Positions 1-8,094 are shown, counted from the stretch's first letter. The stretch: DNA of 57,564 nt from JAHELQ01 sp965603365 (GCA_965603365.1 CBFDCR010000031.1:1-57564); one strand, 5' to 3'. Program-made: numbers and translations. The notes: generated by a model not told the origin, from the letters alone.

Positions 1-2
1 TA

Positions 3-416
3 AACCTGAAGGATCAATACTGCCAGGTGTTTTACGACAAATTGACCTATGTGTTTGTGGAGATGCCGCGGTTTACAAAGAGTGAAGAGGATCTGCAGAG
101 CCACAAAGAGAAGTGGTTGTACTTTTTAAAGAACCTGGAGAGTTTCGAGGATATCCCGGACATATTAAAGGAGGCTGTGTTTATCAAGGGATTCGAGATT
201 GCGGAGATTGCCAATTTCGATGCCCGTCAGTTGGCCGAATACGAGGAGAGTTTGAAGGTGTACCGGGATTTAAAGGGGGTGGTGGACACCTCCTTTGAAG
301 AGGGTAAGAAAGAAAAAGCCCTGGAAATGGCCCGGATGATGAAAAAAGAGGGCGAACCTGTCAAAAAGATTGTCAGGTATACCGGTTTGACCCCCGAAGA
401 GATCGAGAAGTTATAA
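3..416 (+). CDS. Rpn-family (PD-(D/E)XK) recombination-promoting nuclease/putative transposase, C-terminal part
   Basis: The reading frame is already open at the left edge (first full codon at base 3), so only the C-terminal part of the gene is present. A GTG at 27 is in frame but is internal to the conserved region. The text around DKLTYVFVEMPRF, KWLYFLKNL and EYEESLKVYRDLK matches the distal half of the PF12784-type Rpn/PDDEXK family as I know it. The family's catalytic core would lie upstream, outside the window. The tail, rich in E and K (EEGKKEKALEMARMMKKEG), ends in a short helical motif (TPEEIEKL) often seen in these proteins. Family knowledge: these are DNA nucleases that promote recombination and are abundant in genomes rich in mobile DNA. 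Family assignment is fairly sure; activity cannot be judged from this fragment. Confidence 0.8.
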   Translation, partial: NLKDQYCQVFYDKLTYVFVEMPRFTKSEEDLQSHKEKWLYFLKNLESFEDIPDILKEAVFIKGFEIAEIANFDARQLAEYEESLKVYRDLKGVVDTSFEEGKKEKALEMARMMKKEGEPVKKIVRYTGLTPEEIEKL

Positions 417-475
417 ACTTTTTACCTTGATTAAACTGGTGCTGATATTTTCCGGTGCAGAATTAAAATACATCG

Positions 476-504
476 CCCCCATCCGGTAATGAGACGGATT
501 GGGG
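476..504. other. stem-loop downstream of the Rpn gene
   Basis: The arm at 476-485 pairs with 495-504 (one mismatch), with a 9-base loop. It lies 60 bases after the Rpn stop codon. No run of T follows, so it is a weak candidate for a terminator and may be a decayed repeat. Confidence 0.4.
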
Positions 505-562
505 CCAGGCAAAAAGTTTTAGCCTCTTCATCGCAGTTTTACGAAGCCTATTTAAAATTTCA

Positions 563-594
563 GGGTAACTCCTGTAAATTTTCTGGAGTTACCC
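563..594. other. perfect 10-bp inverted repeat just before the 21-bp array
   Basis: GGGTAACTCC at 563-572 and GGAGTTACCC at 585-594 form a perfect 10-bp stem with a 12-base A/T-rich loop. The phased 21-bp array begins at the next base, so this may mark its boundary. There is no T tract on either strand that would make it a typical terminator. Confidence 0.5.
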
Positions 595-1098
595 CAAAAA
601 AGAAAACCGGAAACCCTAAAACGTAGGTTAAATGAAGTTTTTCGGTTGTACTTTTCCCCCTTCGGTCTGGGGACCGTGCAAGTTTGCACCTATTTTCTCC
701 GTTATCGGGTGAGGGAGATACAAGTTTGATACAATTTGACGCAAGCTTGCACCTAAATTGCACAATTTTGAGCCTTTTCCGCTCAAAAATGCACCTGATT
801 TCCTCGACGCCGGGTAAAATTTACTCAAAATTGCACCCAAAAGAGCCGTTAATGGGTAAATTTGACTCAAAAATGTGCGAAATTCACTCATCTTTGCACG
901 TCATTTGCCCTCAATCGACCCTTATTGTATCAAGTTTGCGACAAAAAGCATCAAACTTGAGACAAGTTGATGCAAACATGTTCCTTTTCGTATCATTAAT
1001 GTTGCTCAAAGGCCCGAATTACACCAAAACAGCAACAACTTTGCACCCATTTGCCCCAAACCTGCCCGGCTTGAATACATTTATGCAACCGAGAATAA
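595..1098. repeat. degenerate tandem array, exact 21-bp period, about 24 units
   Basis: Units start at 595 and then every 21 bases through 1078, without a single-base slip. Taking 595 + 21k, position 1 of the unit is C in 23 of 24 units (G in the unit at 637), and position 8 is G in 23 of 24 (C in the unit at 1015). The best units read CAAGTTTGCACC, CAAAATTGCACC or CAACTTTGCACC, so the core CAAANTTG is itself palindromic. The other positions vary widely. In one plus-strand frame the array is open from 636 to 1115 and spells a loose heptapeptide of the SLHxxxx or NLRxxxx kind. There is no good start codon with a ribosome binding site. It fills most of a 786-base stretch that has no recognised gene. 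Read as a non-coding or structural repeat; a translated heptad protein is possible. Confidence 0.8.
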
Positions 1099-1167
1099 AA
1101 AACAGGGACAGGTGACCCCTAATTTTGGCCTTCCACCCTTCCGTCCTTCTTTTTGTTTCCACAAATA

Positions 1168-1196
1168 TTGAATAAAATATAAAATGATCTTATAAT
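1168..1196 (+). promoter_or_regulatory. sigma-70-type promoter of the HEPN/MNT pair
   Basis: TTGAAT at 1168-1173, a 17-base spacer, then TATAAT at 1191-1196. Transcription would begin at about 1203, which is the A of the HEPN start codon, so the message should be leaderless. Confidence 0.75.
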
Positions 1197-1202
1197 ACTC
1201 AT

Positions 1203-1604
1203 ATGGAAATCGAAGAAAAGGTTAACTATTGGGTAGAGATATCTGAATATGATATTGAGACGGCTGAGGCAATGTTTCAGACCAGAAGATATTTGTATGT
1301 CGGTTTTATGTGCCATCAAACCATCGAAAAGATATTAAAAGGATACTACGTTTGGGTCCATCAAAAAACACCTCCCTATACCCATAATTTATCTTTTTTG
1401 GCCGAAGAATCGGGAATTTATAATGAATTCTCCGAAGTTCAAAAGGACTTTATTGATTTGTTGACGCCATTAAACGTAAGGACAAGGTATCCAACCTATA
1501 AAGCAAATTTAATGAAAACGTTAAATGAGACCAAATGTAAAGAAATTTTATCTCAAACTAAGGAACTCCACCAATGGATAAAAGAGAAGTTGTCGAAAAG
1601 GTAA
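1203..1604 (+). CDS. HEPN-domain protein of a HEPN/MNT pair
   Basis: 133 residues, all helical in character, covering a whole HEPN domain of the PF05168 type: an N-terminal helix pair (WVEISEYDIETAEAMF), the middle block CHQTIEKILKGYYV, PYTHNLSFL and the late motif RTRYPTY. The RX4-6H ribonuclease motif of the HepT branch is not evident, so RNase activity is uncertain. The start sits at the predicted transcription start and no Shine-Dalgarno sequence is possible. It overlaps the following nucleotidyltransferase gene by 31 bases, so the two are translated together. By analogy with MNT-HEPN modules it would be the toxin or effector partner, with the nucleotidyltransferase neutralising it; some PF05168 pairs have no proven toxicity. 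Confidence 0.85.
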   Translation: MEIEEKVNYWVEISEYDIETAEAMFQTRRYLYVGFMCHQTIEKILKGYYVWVHQKTPPYTHNLSFLAEESGIYNEFSEVQKDFIDLLTPLNVRTRYPTYKANLMKTLNETKCKEILSQTKELHQWIKEKLSKR

Positions 1605-1885
1605 AAAGATACGCGAATTTAATCAGAAATTATTTTCCTGTGGAAATGGTTATTCTTTTCGGTTCATATTCCAGGGGTAACGCGCGGGAATACAGCGACA
1701 TCGATGTGGCGGTTGTCGTGGACAGGGCGGAACATGAATGTCTTGAATCGGAAGTTCAATTGTATAAACTGAGAAGGCAAATCGATGTCAGAATTGAACC
1801 GGTTTTAATCGACAGGAGCGGGAAAGATCCCGCCGGTTTTTTTTCAGAAATACTAAATAGCGGTGAAATTATTTATCAGAATTAA
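1574..1885 (+). CDS. MNT-type minimal nucleotidyltransferase
   Basis: 103 residues, the usual size for a stand-alone minimal nucleotidyltransferase. The signature GSYSRGNAREYSDIDVAVV gives GS, ten residues, then D-x-D, the metal and nucleotide binding site of the polymerase-beta fold. Start ATG lies inside the end of the HEPN gene (31-base overlap). In characterised MntA-HepT systems the nucleotidyltransferase inactivates the HEPN toxin by attaching AMP residues; the same role is inferred here. Gene order is HEPN first, the reverse of the second pair near 15,838. Confidence 0.88.
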   Translation: MDKREVVEKVKRYANLIRNYFPVEMVILFGSYSRGNAREYSDIDVAVVVDRAEHECLESEVQLYKLRRQIDVRIEPVLIDRSGKDPAGFFSEILNSGEIIYQN

Positions 1886-1916
1886 CTCCCCTTACTCTAA
1901 GATGTCGAGCCTGCGC

Positions 1917-1942
1917 AAGGGGACGCAGATCTGCGTCCCCTT
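1917..1942. repeat. perfect 26-bp palindrome (REP-like), copy 1
   Basis: A perfect palindrome with half-site AAGGGGACGCAGA, 31 bases after the nucleotidyltransferase stop. A near copy with one changed base in the core lies at 44775-44797. It looks like a dispersed palindromic element of the kind spread by REP-associated (Y1) transposases; it could also end transcription of the HEPN/MNT message. No such transposase is in the window. Confidence 0.6.
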
Positions 1943-2099
1943 CATCTGGAAAAATAAAAGGGGGCGGGGGGATTTTTGTGGCTTTTTTGTAAACCGCAGG
2001 GGTTGTGTTTTCGTATTAAGTATTAATCATTAATTATTTTTTGGCTAAATACAGGGTTTTTTTTAGATGAAGCGATAGTTTGTGTATATGGAGGCATGA

Positions 2100-4058
2100 A
2101 TGAAAAGAGTTTCACTGGTTTTGATATTGGTGGTGTCGGTGTGGAGTGCCGCCTACGGCCAGGAAGACCTGGCTAAATGGCTGGCGGCTGCCGGAAACGT
2201 CGACGATTATAAGGGTTCGGCCTATTTGACCATTTTTGAACACACAAAGGTCAAGGTCATGGATTCCGGGTTGAGCCATGTGGATGAGGTGGTCTTCCAC
2301 AAAGTGCTGACCCCGGAGGGGGCCAAAACACTCAAAGGTATACCCTTTGACTACGACCCCCAGTCCGCCTATGTGGAGGTCAAGGCCGCCAAAATCGTCA
2401 AGAAGTGCGGGAAGATCATCGAATTGTCGCCCGCCACGGTAAAGGATTATCCGGCACCGGCCCGGGCTATTTACTGGGGGGCCAGGCAGAAGCTTTTGCC
2501 GGTGGGCCGACTGGAGCCGGGAGACGGCATCTGGTATAAAATCTACCGCAAGGGCTTTACCTATGCCCTGCTGCACCAGCAGGAGGATAACCGGTATGTC
2601 CCGCCCATGAAGGGGCATTTCTACGACATCGTCCTCTTTCATTCGCGGGTTCCGGTCAATCGCAAGACCTACGAGGTGAGTGTCCCCATAGATAAGAAAC
2701 TGCAATTCGAGTTTTACAACGGCGAGGTCAGGCACTATGCCCACACCGAGGGCGACCGGGTTCACTATCTCTGGGAAAAAAAGGATATTCTGCCCTATAA
2801 AAGAGAATCCGGTATGGTGGCCACCTCGGATGTATTTCCCAAACTCCTGCTCTCCACCTCTCCCGATTGGCAGGCCAAGTCGGTGTGGTTTTGCAAGGTC
2901 AACGAGGATTACGGCTCCTTCGAGTACGATGAGGCAATCAAGCGGAAGGTAGACGAGATCATCAAGGGTGCCAGGGACGATTGGCAGAAGATTTCCCGCT
3001 TAACCCACTGGGTGGCCGAGGAGATTCGCTATTCGGGCATTTCCATGGGCGAAGGCGAGGGATTTACGCTGCACAAGGGCACTATGACCTTCCTGGACCG
3101 CTGCGGTGTGTGCAAGGATAAGGCCGGCATGTTGGTGACCATGCTGCGGGCCGCAGGTTTTACCTCCTATGCGGCCATGACCATGGCCGGTTCCCGCATC
3201 GATCGCATCCCCGCCGATCAATTTAACCACAGCGTGACGGTGTTAAAGCTGGACGGAAAATATCATTTGCTCGATCCCACCTGGGTGCCGGGGGTAAGGG
3301 AGCTGTGGTCTTCGGCCGAGCAGCAGCAGGAATATTTGATGGGGCTGCCGGAGGGCGCGGATCTGAAAACCACGCCCTTGAGTCCGCCGGAGAACCATTA
3401 CCTGCGCTACCACATCGACTCCCGGGTTAGCGCAGACGGGAATTTAACGGCCTCTGTCTCCATGGAGGCGGAGGGCCAGTCGGATGCCCGCTTAAGAAGA
3501 TTATTTGGCCGCCACATCCGAAGTCAATGGCCTCAGATACTGGAATGGGAGTTGTTCCAGATGGTGCCGGCAGCCCGGGTGTCCCGCCTGGTGTATCAGT
3601 ACCCCATTGATCTCTCCCGCCCCTTTAAGGTGACCTTCACCCTGGAGGTGGATCATTACTTAAAGAGAGGCAAGAGGGCCGATTATCTAACCCCCCTGTC
3701 GTCGTCACTGCCTTTCTCCGGTATTATCTTCTTCAGTCGTTTTCAAGCCGGTCAAGAGGAGAGAAAACATCCCTTCCGAACCCGCTGTTCTCAACTGGTG
3801 GAGGTGAAAGAGACCGTTAAATTGCCGGGGAAATATAGAGTGGCCAATCTACCGGAATTCGAGAAGGTGACCGGCAGCGGTGCCGATTTCAGCGGCTCGA
3901 TCGAGCAAAAGGGCAGCACCCTCGTCATCCATAAAACCGTTACCCAAAAGAAGCGAATCTACCCGCCGGAGGATTGGGACAGTTTCAGCAAGAGTGTACT
4001 GGAATTTAAAAAACCCGTCGGAGATGTGTTGATTTTGAGTAAAGGAGGGGCAAAATGA
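2100..4058 (+). CDS. exported DUF3857 / transglutaminase-like protein
   Basis: 652 residues. A signal peptide (KRVSLVLILVVSVWSAAYG, cut near 20) sends it across the inner membrane. Residues about 40-280 resemble the DUF3857 beta-rich domain. Residues about 290-400 form a transglutaminase/cysteine-protease-like core with an intact triad: C338 in DRCGVCKDKAG, H377 in FNHSVTV and D392 in HLLDPTW. The remaining 250 residues form a beta-rich C-terminal part. The start ATG follows GGAGG at 2090-2094. It overlaps the next gene by 4 bases, a related protein without the enzyme core, so the two are probably made in equal amounts. Substrate unknown; by family, a periplasmic peptide or protein crosslinking or cleaving enzyme is likely. 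Confidence 0.85.
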   Translation: MKRVSLVLILVVSVWSAAYGQEDLAKWLAAAGNVDDYKGSAYLTIFEHTKVKVMDSGLSHVDEVVFHKVLTPEGAKTLKGIPFDYDPQSAYVEVKAAKIVKKCGKIIELSPATVKDYPAPARAIYWGARQKLLPVGRLEPGDGIWYKIYRKGFTYALLHQQEDNRYVPPMKGHFYDIVLFHSRVPVNRKTYEVSVPIDKKLQFEFYNGEVRHYAHTEGDRVHYLWEKKDILPYKRESGMVATSDVFPKLLLSTSPDWQAKSVWFCKVNEDYGSFEYDEAIKRKVDEIIKGARDDWQKISRLTHWVAEEIRYSGISMGEGEGFTLHKGTMTFLDRCGVCKDKAGMLVTMLRAAGFTSYAAMTMAGSRIDRIPADQFNHSVTVLKLDGKYHLLDPTWVPGVRELWSSAEQQQEYLMGLPEGADLKTTPLSPPENHYLRYHIDSRVSADGNLTASVSMEAEGQSDARLRRLFGRHIRSQWPQILEWELFQMVPAARVSRLVYQYPIDLSRPFKVTFTLEVDHYLKRGKRADYLTPLSSSLPFSGIIFFSRFQAGQEERKHPFRTRCSQLVEVKETVKLPGKYRVANLPEFEKVTGSGADFSGSIEQKGSTLVIHKTVTQKKRIYPPEDWDSFSKSVLEFKKPVGDVLILSKGGAK

Positions 4059-5866
4059 AGAAGATGAACATGAACATAAACATTAAGGCAGCGGTCGTTC
4101 TCTTGCTGGGGTTGAGCCTCTTCGTGTCGGCAGCCCCTCAACAGGACGGCAGCTATTTGAGCAGGGAGATTACCTATACATTGAATGACGACGGTTCCTG
4201 GATCAGGGATTATCAGCACCAACTGCGTTACGGCAGCTACTTTGCCACCCGCCGCTTAGGGGAGACCTTTATTACCTATAACCCGGCCTATCAAAAGCTC
4301 GAGGTGTTGAAATCGGTCACCACCATGAAGGACGGCAAAAAAGTACCGATCCCCGCCAATGCCTTAAACGAAGTCCTGCCCCGGGATGCCGGAAATCAAG
4401 CCGACTTTTCCCACCTTCGGGAGATGGTGGTCACCCATACAGGGCTGGAACGGGGCGCGATGGTGGATCTGCATTACCGTATCGTTACCAAAGCCGGTTT
4501 TATGCCCTATTTTTCCGCCAAAGAGTTTGTGGATGACCGACTGCCGGTGGATCACCTGAAAATCAAGATATCCGTTCCCGCTTCCCTGAAGCTGGGGTAT
4601 CATGTGTTCCGGGCAAAGGCCGAACCGAAAATAGAACCGGCTGGGAGCCGGCAGGTCTATACCTTTGTTTTTAAGGATCTCCAGGCTGCCCAGCGGGAAC
4701 CCTTTGCCGATGATCATGATCGCCCCCACCTGGTAGTGACCACCGCTTCTGATTGGGCCGCCGTATTTCCCCCCATGGACGACGGGGCGGAGCTGCCGGC
4801 GCCGCTGGTAAAGCAAATCAATACAGTGAAGGATAAGCGGGCCGAGGCCCATGTATGGTACTTTAAACTTCACAAGATGGTGGCCGATGAGATCGACAAC
4901 ACCGATTTAGGACCCGGTTTAACGGGGATTCATTATAGAACCCCGGAGCAGGTTTATCTCTCCAACTACGGAACCCGCTGGGAAAAGGCGGTGCTGCTGC
5001 GGCAAATTCTTAAACACCTGGAAGTCCCGGCCGAGATTTTAGCCGTGCCCTATGGCAGGGAACCGGCTAAAGATGTGCCCACGGTTTTCCAGGTGGAACA
5101 ATTCCTGGTAAAAATCGCCGCCGGCACCGATGAAGCTGTATACCTGGATCCTGTCGGATCGCAGGATCACCTGTTTCCCTATCCCTTAGCCGGGAAGAAG
5201 GTGTATAACATCGACCGCCGCGGCTTTGAGACCCTGGCGGAAACCGACTGGCAGCAGCAGGGCCTTCACATTAGCGGCCGCCTCAAGGTGGGCACCCAAA
5301 AGGGAGAGGGCGAACTGTACGTCAGCCTGAAGGGTGACTTTCATCCCTATCTGGCCAATATGGAGGACTCCGGCTCTTTACTGTTAAAAACCCTGTCCGG
5401 GATCTTGCCGGTGGACAAACTGGAGATCAAGCGCATGATCCTGCTGCAGCCCCACGAGTGCCGGGCGGTGGTGAAGGTAGAAGGCGGATTTCTCAAAAAA
5501 GTAGCGGAAAAAACGTTTGGATTGGAGAAGTTCGGATTTCCCCGGATCTTGCCGGAGACGGTGGGGGTAAAACAGTGGCAGAGGACGCTGCATCTAAAGG
5601 TGCCCTGTCAACTAACCGTGGATGTGCAGGTGGAGGCGGCAGACGGGCTGGTGTATGATTTTCTGGCCCCCGAGGCAGCGGTAGAAAACGAACTGGGCTA
5701 CTACCGCCAGAAGGTAAAAGCTGCCGAATCGGGAGAACTTAAAATTCATCTGGCAATCGGCCTCAAAAAACCGGTCATTGACCCAACCGAGTATCCCCAA
5801 CTCCGATCTCTTCTCCTCCCCTATTTCACCCCTGGACCCTTAGCCATCTTTACCAAACCCGAATAA
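4055..5866 (+). CDS. exported DUF3857-domain protein, partner of the upstream gene
   Basis: 603 residues with a signal peptide (hydrophobic stretch AAVVLLLGLSLFVSAA). Residues about 30-230 match the DUF3857 pattern: YLSREITYTLNDDGS, then a long beta-rich run including LERGAMVDLHYRI. The transglutaminase Cys-His-Asp triad of the upstream protein is not visible, although residues about 270-380 keep a similar spacing, including a region before FLVKIAAGTDEAVYLDP where the core would fall. It may be a non-catalytic paralogue that forms a complex with the upstream enzyme. Translationally coupled through an ATGA overlap. Function not known. Confidence 0.8.
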   Translation: MKKMNMNINIKAAVVLLLGLSLFVSAAPQQDGSYLSREITYTLNDDGSWIRDYQHQLRYGSYFATRRLGETFITYNPAYQKLEVLKSVTTMKDGKKVPIPANALNEVLPRDAGNQADFSHLREMVVTHTGLERGAMVDLHYRIVTKAGFMPYFSAKEFVDDRLPVDHLKIKISVPASLKLGYHVFRAKAEPKIEPAGSRQVYTFVFKDLQAAQREPFADDHDRPHLVVTTASDWAAVFPPMDDGAELPAPLVKQINTVKDKRAEAHVWYFKLHKMVADEIDNTDLGPGLTGIHYRTPEQVYLSNYGTRWEKAVLLRQILKHLEVPAEILAVPYGREPAKDVPTVFQVEQFLVKIAAGTDEAVYLDPVGSQDHLFPYPLAGKKVYNIDRRGFETLAETDWQQQGLHISGRLKVGTQKGEGELYVSLKGDFHPYLANMEDSGSLLLKTLSGILPVDKLEIKRMILLQPHECRAVVKVEGGFLKKVAEKTFGLEKFGFPRILPETVGVKQWQRTLHLKVPCQLTVDVQVEAADGLVYDFLAPEAAVENELGYYRQKVKAAESGELKIHLAIGLKKPVIDPTEYPQLRSLLLPYFTPGPLAIFTKPE

Positions 5867-5877
5867 ATTCAATCCCA

Positions 5878-5902
5878 CCGGGGACAGCCCCCCTGTCCCC
5901 GG
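5878..5902. terminator. strong hairpin after the DUF3857 pair
   Basis: CCGGGGACAG at 5878-5887 pairs perfectly with CTGTCCCCGG at 5893-5902 around a C5 loop, 11 bases after the stop codon. The following bases (caatcttta) are only weakly T-rich. It probably limits readthrough into pcm, or it is a REP-type palindrome. Confidence 0.55.
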
Positions 5903-5931
5903 CAATCTTTAAAATTCCCTCTCTTTGGGTG

Positions 5932-5960
5932 TTTTCAGTATTTTAGTTTTATGTTATAAT
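5932..5960 (+). promoter_or_regulatory. possible promoter of pcm
   Basis: TTTTCA at 5932-5937, 17 bases, then TATAAT at 5955-5960. The -10 box is perfect and the -35 box is poor. Confidence 0.45.
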
Positions 5961-5982
5961 TTTTCCCTATTTCTAAAATGGG

Positions 5983-6633
5983 TTGGATTTAAAATTGTGG
6001 AGTAAAGGTTTTGATTCGCAGCGTCAATTGATGGTGGCCCAGCAGATTCACAGCCGGGGTATAGAAGATCCGCGGGTTCTGGAAGCCATGAGAAAGGTTC
6101 CCAGAGAAAGGTTCATCCCGACAGGCAGCCGGAATAGAAGTTATGAAGATGGGCCGGTTCCTATCGGCTGCGGTCAGACCATTTCCCAGCCCTATATTGT
6201 GGCCTATATGACGGAACTGTTGATCCTGGATGGCAGCGAGAGGGTTCTGGAGATCGGCACCGGCTCGGGATACCAGACGGCCCTGCTGGCCGAAACAGCA
6301 ACCCGGGTATATACGATCGAATTTATCCCTGAGTTGGGTGAACAGGCCAGACAACTGCTGGTGGAAGAGATGGGTTATGGGAATATCAGCTTCAAAATCG
6401 GCGACGGCAGACTGGGTTGGCCGGAACATGCTCTTTTTGATCGTATTATTATAACCGCAGCCCCGGAGAGATTTCCCCGAAACCTGTTTTCTCAATTAGA
6501 GGATGGCGGTATTGCCGTGGCTCCGGTAGGCGCCGGCGACCAGCGCATAATGCGTTACCAAAAATTAGGAGATGAAATAAAGGAAGAATCCCTGATCGGG
6601 GTTTATTTTGTGCCATGTGTAAGAGGACAATAA
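5983..6633 (+). CDS. pcm: protein-L-isoaspartate O-methyltransferase
   Basis: About 216 residues, normal for the family. Uses S-adenosylmethionine to methylate isoaspartyl residues in damaged proteins so that they can be repaired. The family blocks are present in order: the N-terminal RQLMVAQQIHSRGI and VLEAMRKVPRERFIP, the GCGQTISQPYIVAYM block, the SAM-binding VLEIGTGSGYQTALLAE, and DRIIITAAPERFP. No ATG fits; TTG at 5983 or TTG at 5995 are the candidates and neither has a convincing ribosome binding site. The 3' end overlaps the DUF192 gene by 19 bases, which implies coupled expression. Confidence 0.93.
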   Translation: MDLKLWSKGFDSQRQLMVAQQIHSRGIEDPRVLEAMRKVPRERFIPTGSRNRSYEDGPVPIGCGQTISQPYIVAYMTELLILDGSERVLEIGTGSGYQTALLAETATRVYTIEFIPELGEQARQLLVEEMGYGNISFKIGDGRLGWPEHALFDRIIITAAPERFPRNLFSQLEDGGIAVAPVGAGDQRIMRYQKLGDEIKEESLIGVYFVPCVRGQ

Positions 6634-7046
6634 TTATTGTGTTGCTGCTGTTGGCCCAATTTATTTTTAGTCAGCCAGAGTTTATCCCGTTGTATATCGG
6701 CCCGGAAAAATTTACGGTGGAGATCGCCGATACCCTGGAAAAACAGCTTATGGGACTGATGTTCAGGAAATCGATCCCTGATGACTTCGGCATGTTGTTC
6801 GTGCATGAAGGGGAAGATACCAGGAGTATGTGGATGAAGAATACCCTGGTTCACCTGGATCTTATTTTTCTGGATAAAAACAGGCAGGTGGTGGACATCT
6901 ATACGAATGTACCCCCCTGTAAGAGCGATCCCTGTGAAAGTTATGTTTCCCGCAAACCGGCTCTGTATGTACTGGAATTGAGAGGAAATCGGGTTAAGGA
7001 ACTGAATTTAAAGGTCGGAGATTTTGTGTTTTTTGTTCTCCAATGA
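6615..7046 (+). CDS. exported DUF192-family protein
   Basis: 143 residues with a clear signal peptide (TIIIVLLLLAQFIFSQ). The mature part is a whole DUF192 domain: VEIADTLEKQLMGLMFRKSIPDDFGMLF, the hallmark TRSMWMKNTLVHLDLIFLD, and the ending YVLELRGNRVKELNLKVGD. Members are small beta-barrel proteins that are usually exported; their biochemical role is not settled. It begins inside the end of pcm, so the two form one transcription unit. Confidence 0.85.
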   Translation: MCKRTIIIVLLLLAQFIFSQPEFIPLYIGPEKFTVEIADTLEKQLMGLMFRKSIPDDFGMLFVHEGEDTRSMWMKNTLVHLDLIFLDKNRQVVDIYTNVPPCKSDPCESYVSRKPALYVLELRGNRVKELNLKVGDFVFFVLQ

Positions 7047-7134
7047 GAATAGACACAAATTTTATCGACTCTTGCTTTTTCTCTCTTTTTTTGATAGTAT
7101 ATAATTTCAGAGTGGAATGCAGTCGGGAGTAAAA

Positions 7135-8061
7135 ATGGGTAAAGAGGCTACAATATTGGTCGTCGATGATGAAAAAGACGTGTGCGCGGTCTTAAAAGAT
7201 TTTCTAATCGATTACCAGTTTGAAGTCTTGACGGCCGAGAGCGGTTACGAAGCCCTGGAAATTATTGAAAGTGAAAAAGTAGACGTGGTCATTTCCGATC
7301 TGGTGATGCCCAGGATGGATGGAATTGCCTTGACCCGGTCCATAATGGCGATGGGCCTCAATATACCGGTGATTATCATGACCGGCTATGCTTCCATAGA
7401 CTCGGCGGTGGCGTCCATGAAAGCCGGTGCCGCCGACTTTATTGCCAAGCCCTTTAAATTTAATCATACATTATTTATCATCAAAAAGGTGTTGGAGACC
7501 AAACGGCTCGAGGAGTTGGCCCGGCAAAGTGATTATTTTAAAACGCTTTCTTATCTCGATGACTTAACCGGTGTTTCCAACCATCGTTATTTTAAGCAGA
7601 TGTTGGACAATGAGATCCAGAGACATTCTCGTTATGAACATCCTTTGAGCCTGATCATGGCCGATATCGACAATTTTAAGATTGTTAACGACAGATATGG
7701 ACATTTAATGGGAGATCAAGTCTTAATCACGGTGGCCGATTTAATGAAACGATCTATTCGTGGGTTCGACCTATTGGCCCGTTACGGCGGCGAGGAATTT
7801 TGTGTCATCCTCCCGGAGACAGCCATGGAAGAATCCCTGGTGGTGGGCAAGAGAATCGTTTCTACAGTCAGCCAATATCCCTTTAAAATTGCTGCCAGTG
7901 CCAGTGAGAATACCTTTAACTTGAGCCTCACCGCCGGTCTTGCCTCTTTTCCAGAAGACGCCGATGACGCCAAAACATTGATCGATGCTGCTGACCGGGC
8001 CTTGTATCTGGGCAAGGAGTCGGGCAAGAATTGTATTTGTACCTATAGGGATACGAACTGA
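7135..8061 (+). CDS. response regulator with REC and GGDEF domains (diguanylate cyclase)
   Basis: 308 residues from ATG 7135, chosen because GGGAG at 7125-7129 gives a 5-base spacing; an ATG at 7117 is in frame but lacks such a site. A receiver domain occupies residues 5-120, with phosphoacceptor D55 in VVISDLVMP and K105 in FIAKPFK. A short helical linker leads to a GGDEF domain from about 138. The active motif is GGEEF (218-222) and the RxxD inhibitory site is intact (RGFD, 209-212), so an active, product-inhibited cyclic-di-GMP synthase is expected. No sensor kinase is adjacent. A TATAAT at 7100-7105 lies just upstream with a poor -35. Confidence 0.92.
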   Translation: MGKEATILVVDDEKDVCAVLKDFLIDYQFEVLTAESGYEALEIIESEKVDVVISDLVMPRMDGIALTRSIMAMGLNIPVIIMTGYASIDSAVASMKAGAADFIAKPFKFNHTLFIIKKVLETKRLEELARQSDYFKTLSYLDDLTGVSNHRYFKQMLDNEIQRHSRYEHPLSLIMADIDNFKIVNDRYGHLMGDQVLITVADLMKRSIRGFDLLARYGGEEFCVILPETAMEESLVVGKRIVSTVSQYPFKIAASASENTFNLSLTAGLASFPEDADDAKTLIDAADRALYLGKESGKNCICTYRDTN

Positions 8062-8094
8062 TGGCCCCTCTTTATAGCATTATGGAGAAGCCCG

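Noticed and set aside
595..1098. CRISPR array
   Set aside because: Units are contiguous with a 21-bp period and no unique spacers; no cas genes are present.
684..1115. Open frame of 143 codons across the first 21-bp array
   Set aside because: A 21-bp repeat without stop codons keeps several frames open at once (two overlapping minus frames are also open). There is no ribosome binding site. Kept as a hypothesis in the findings, not as a gene.
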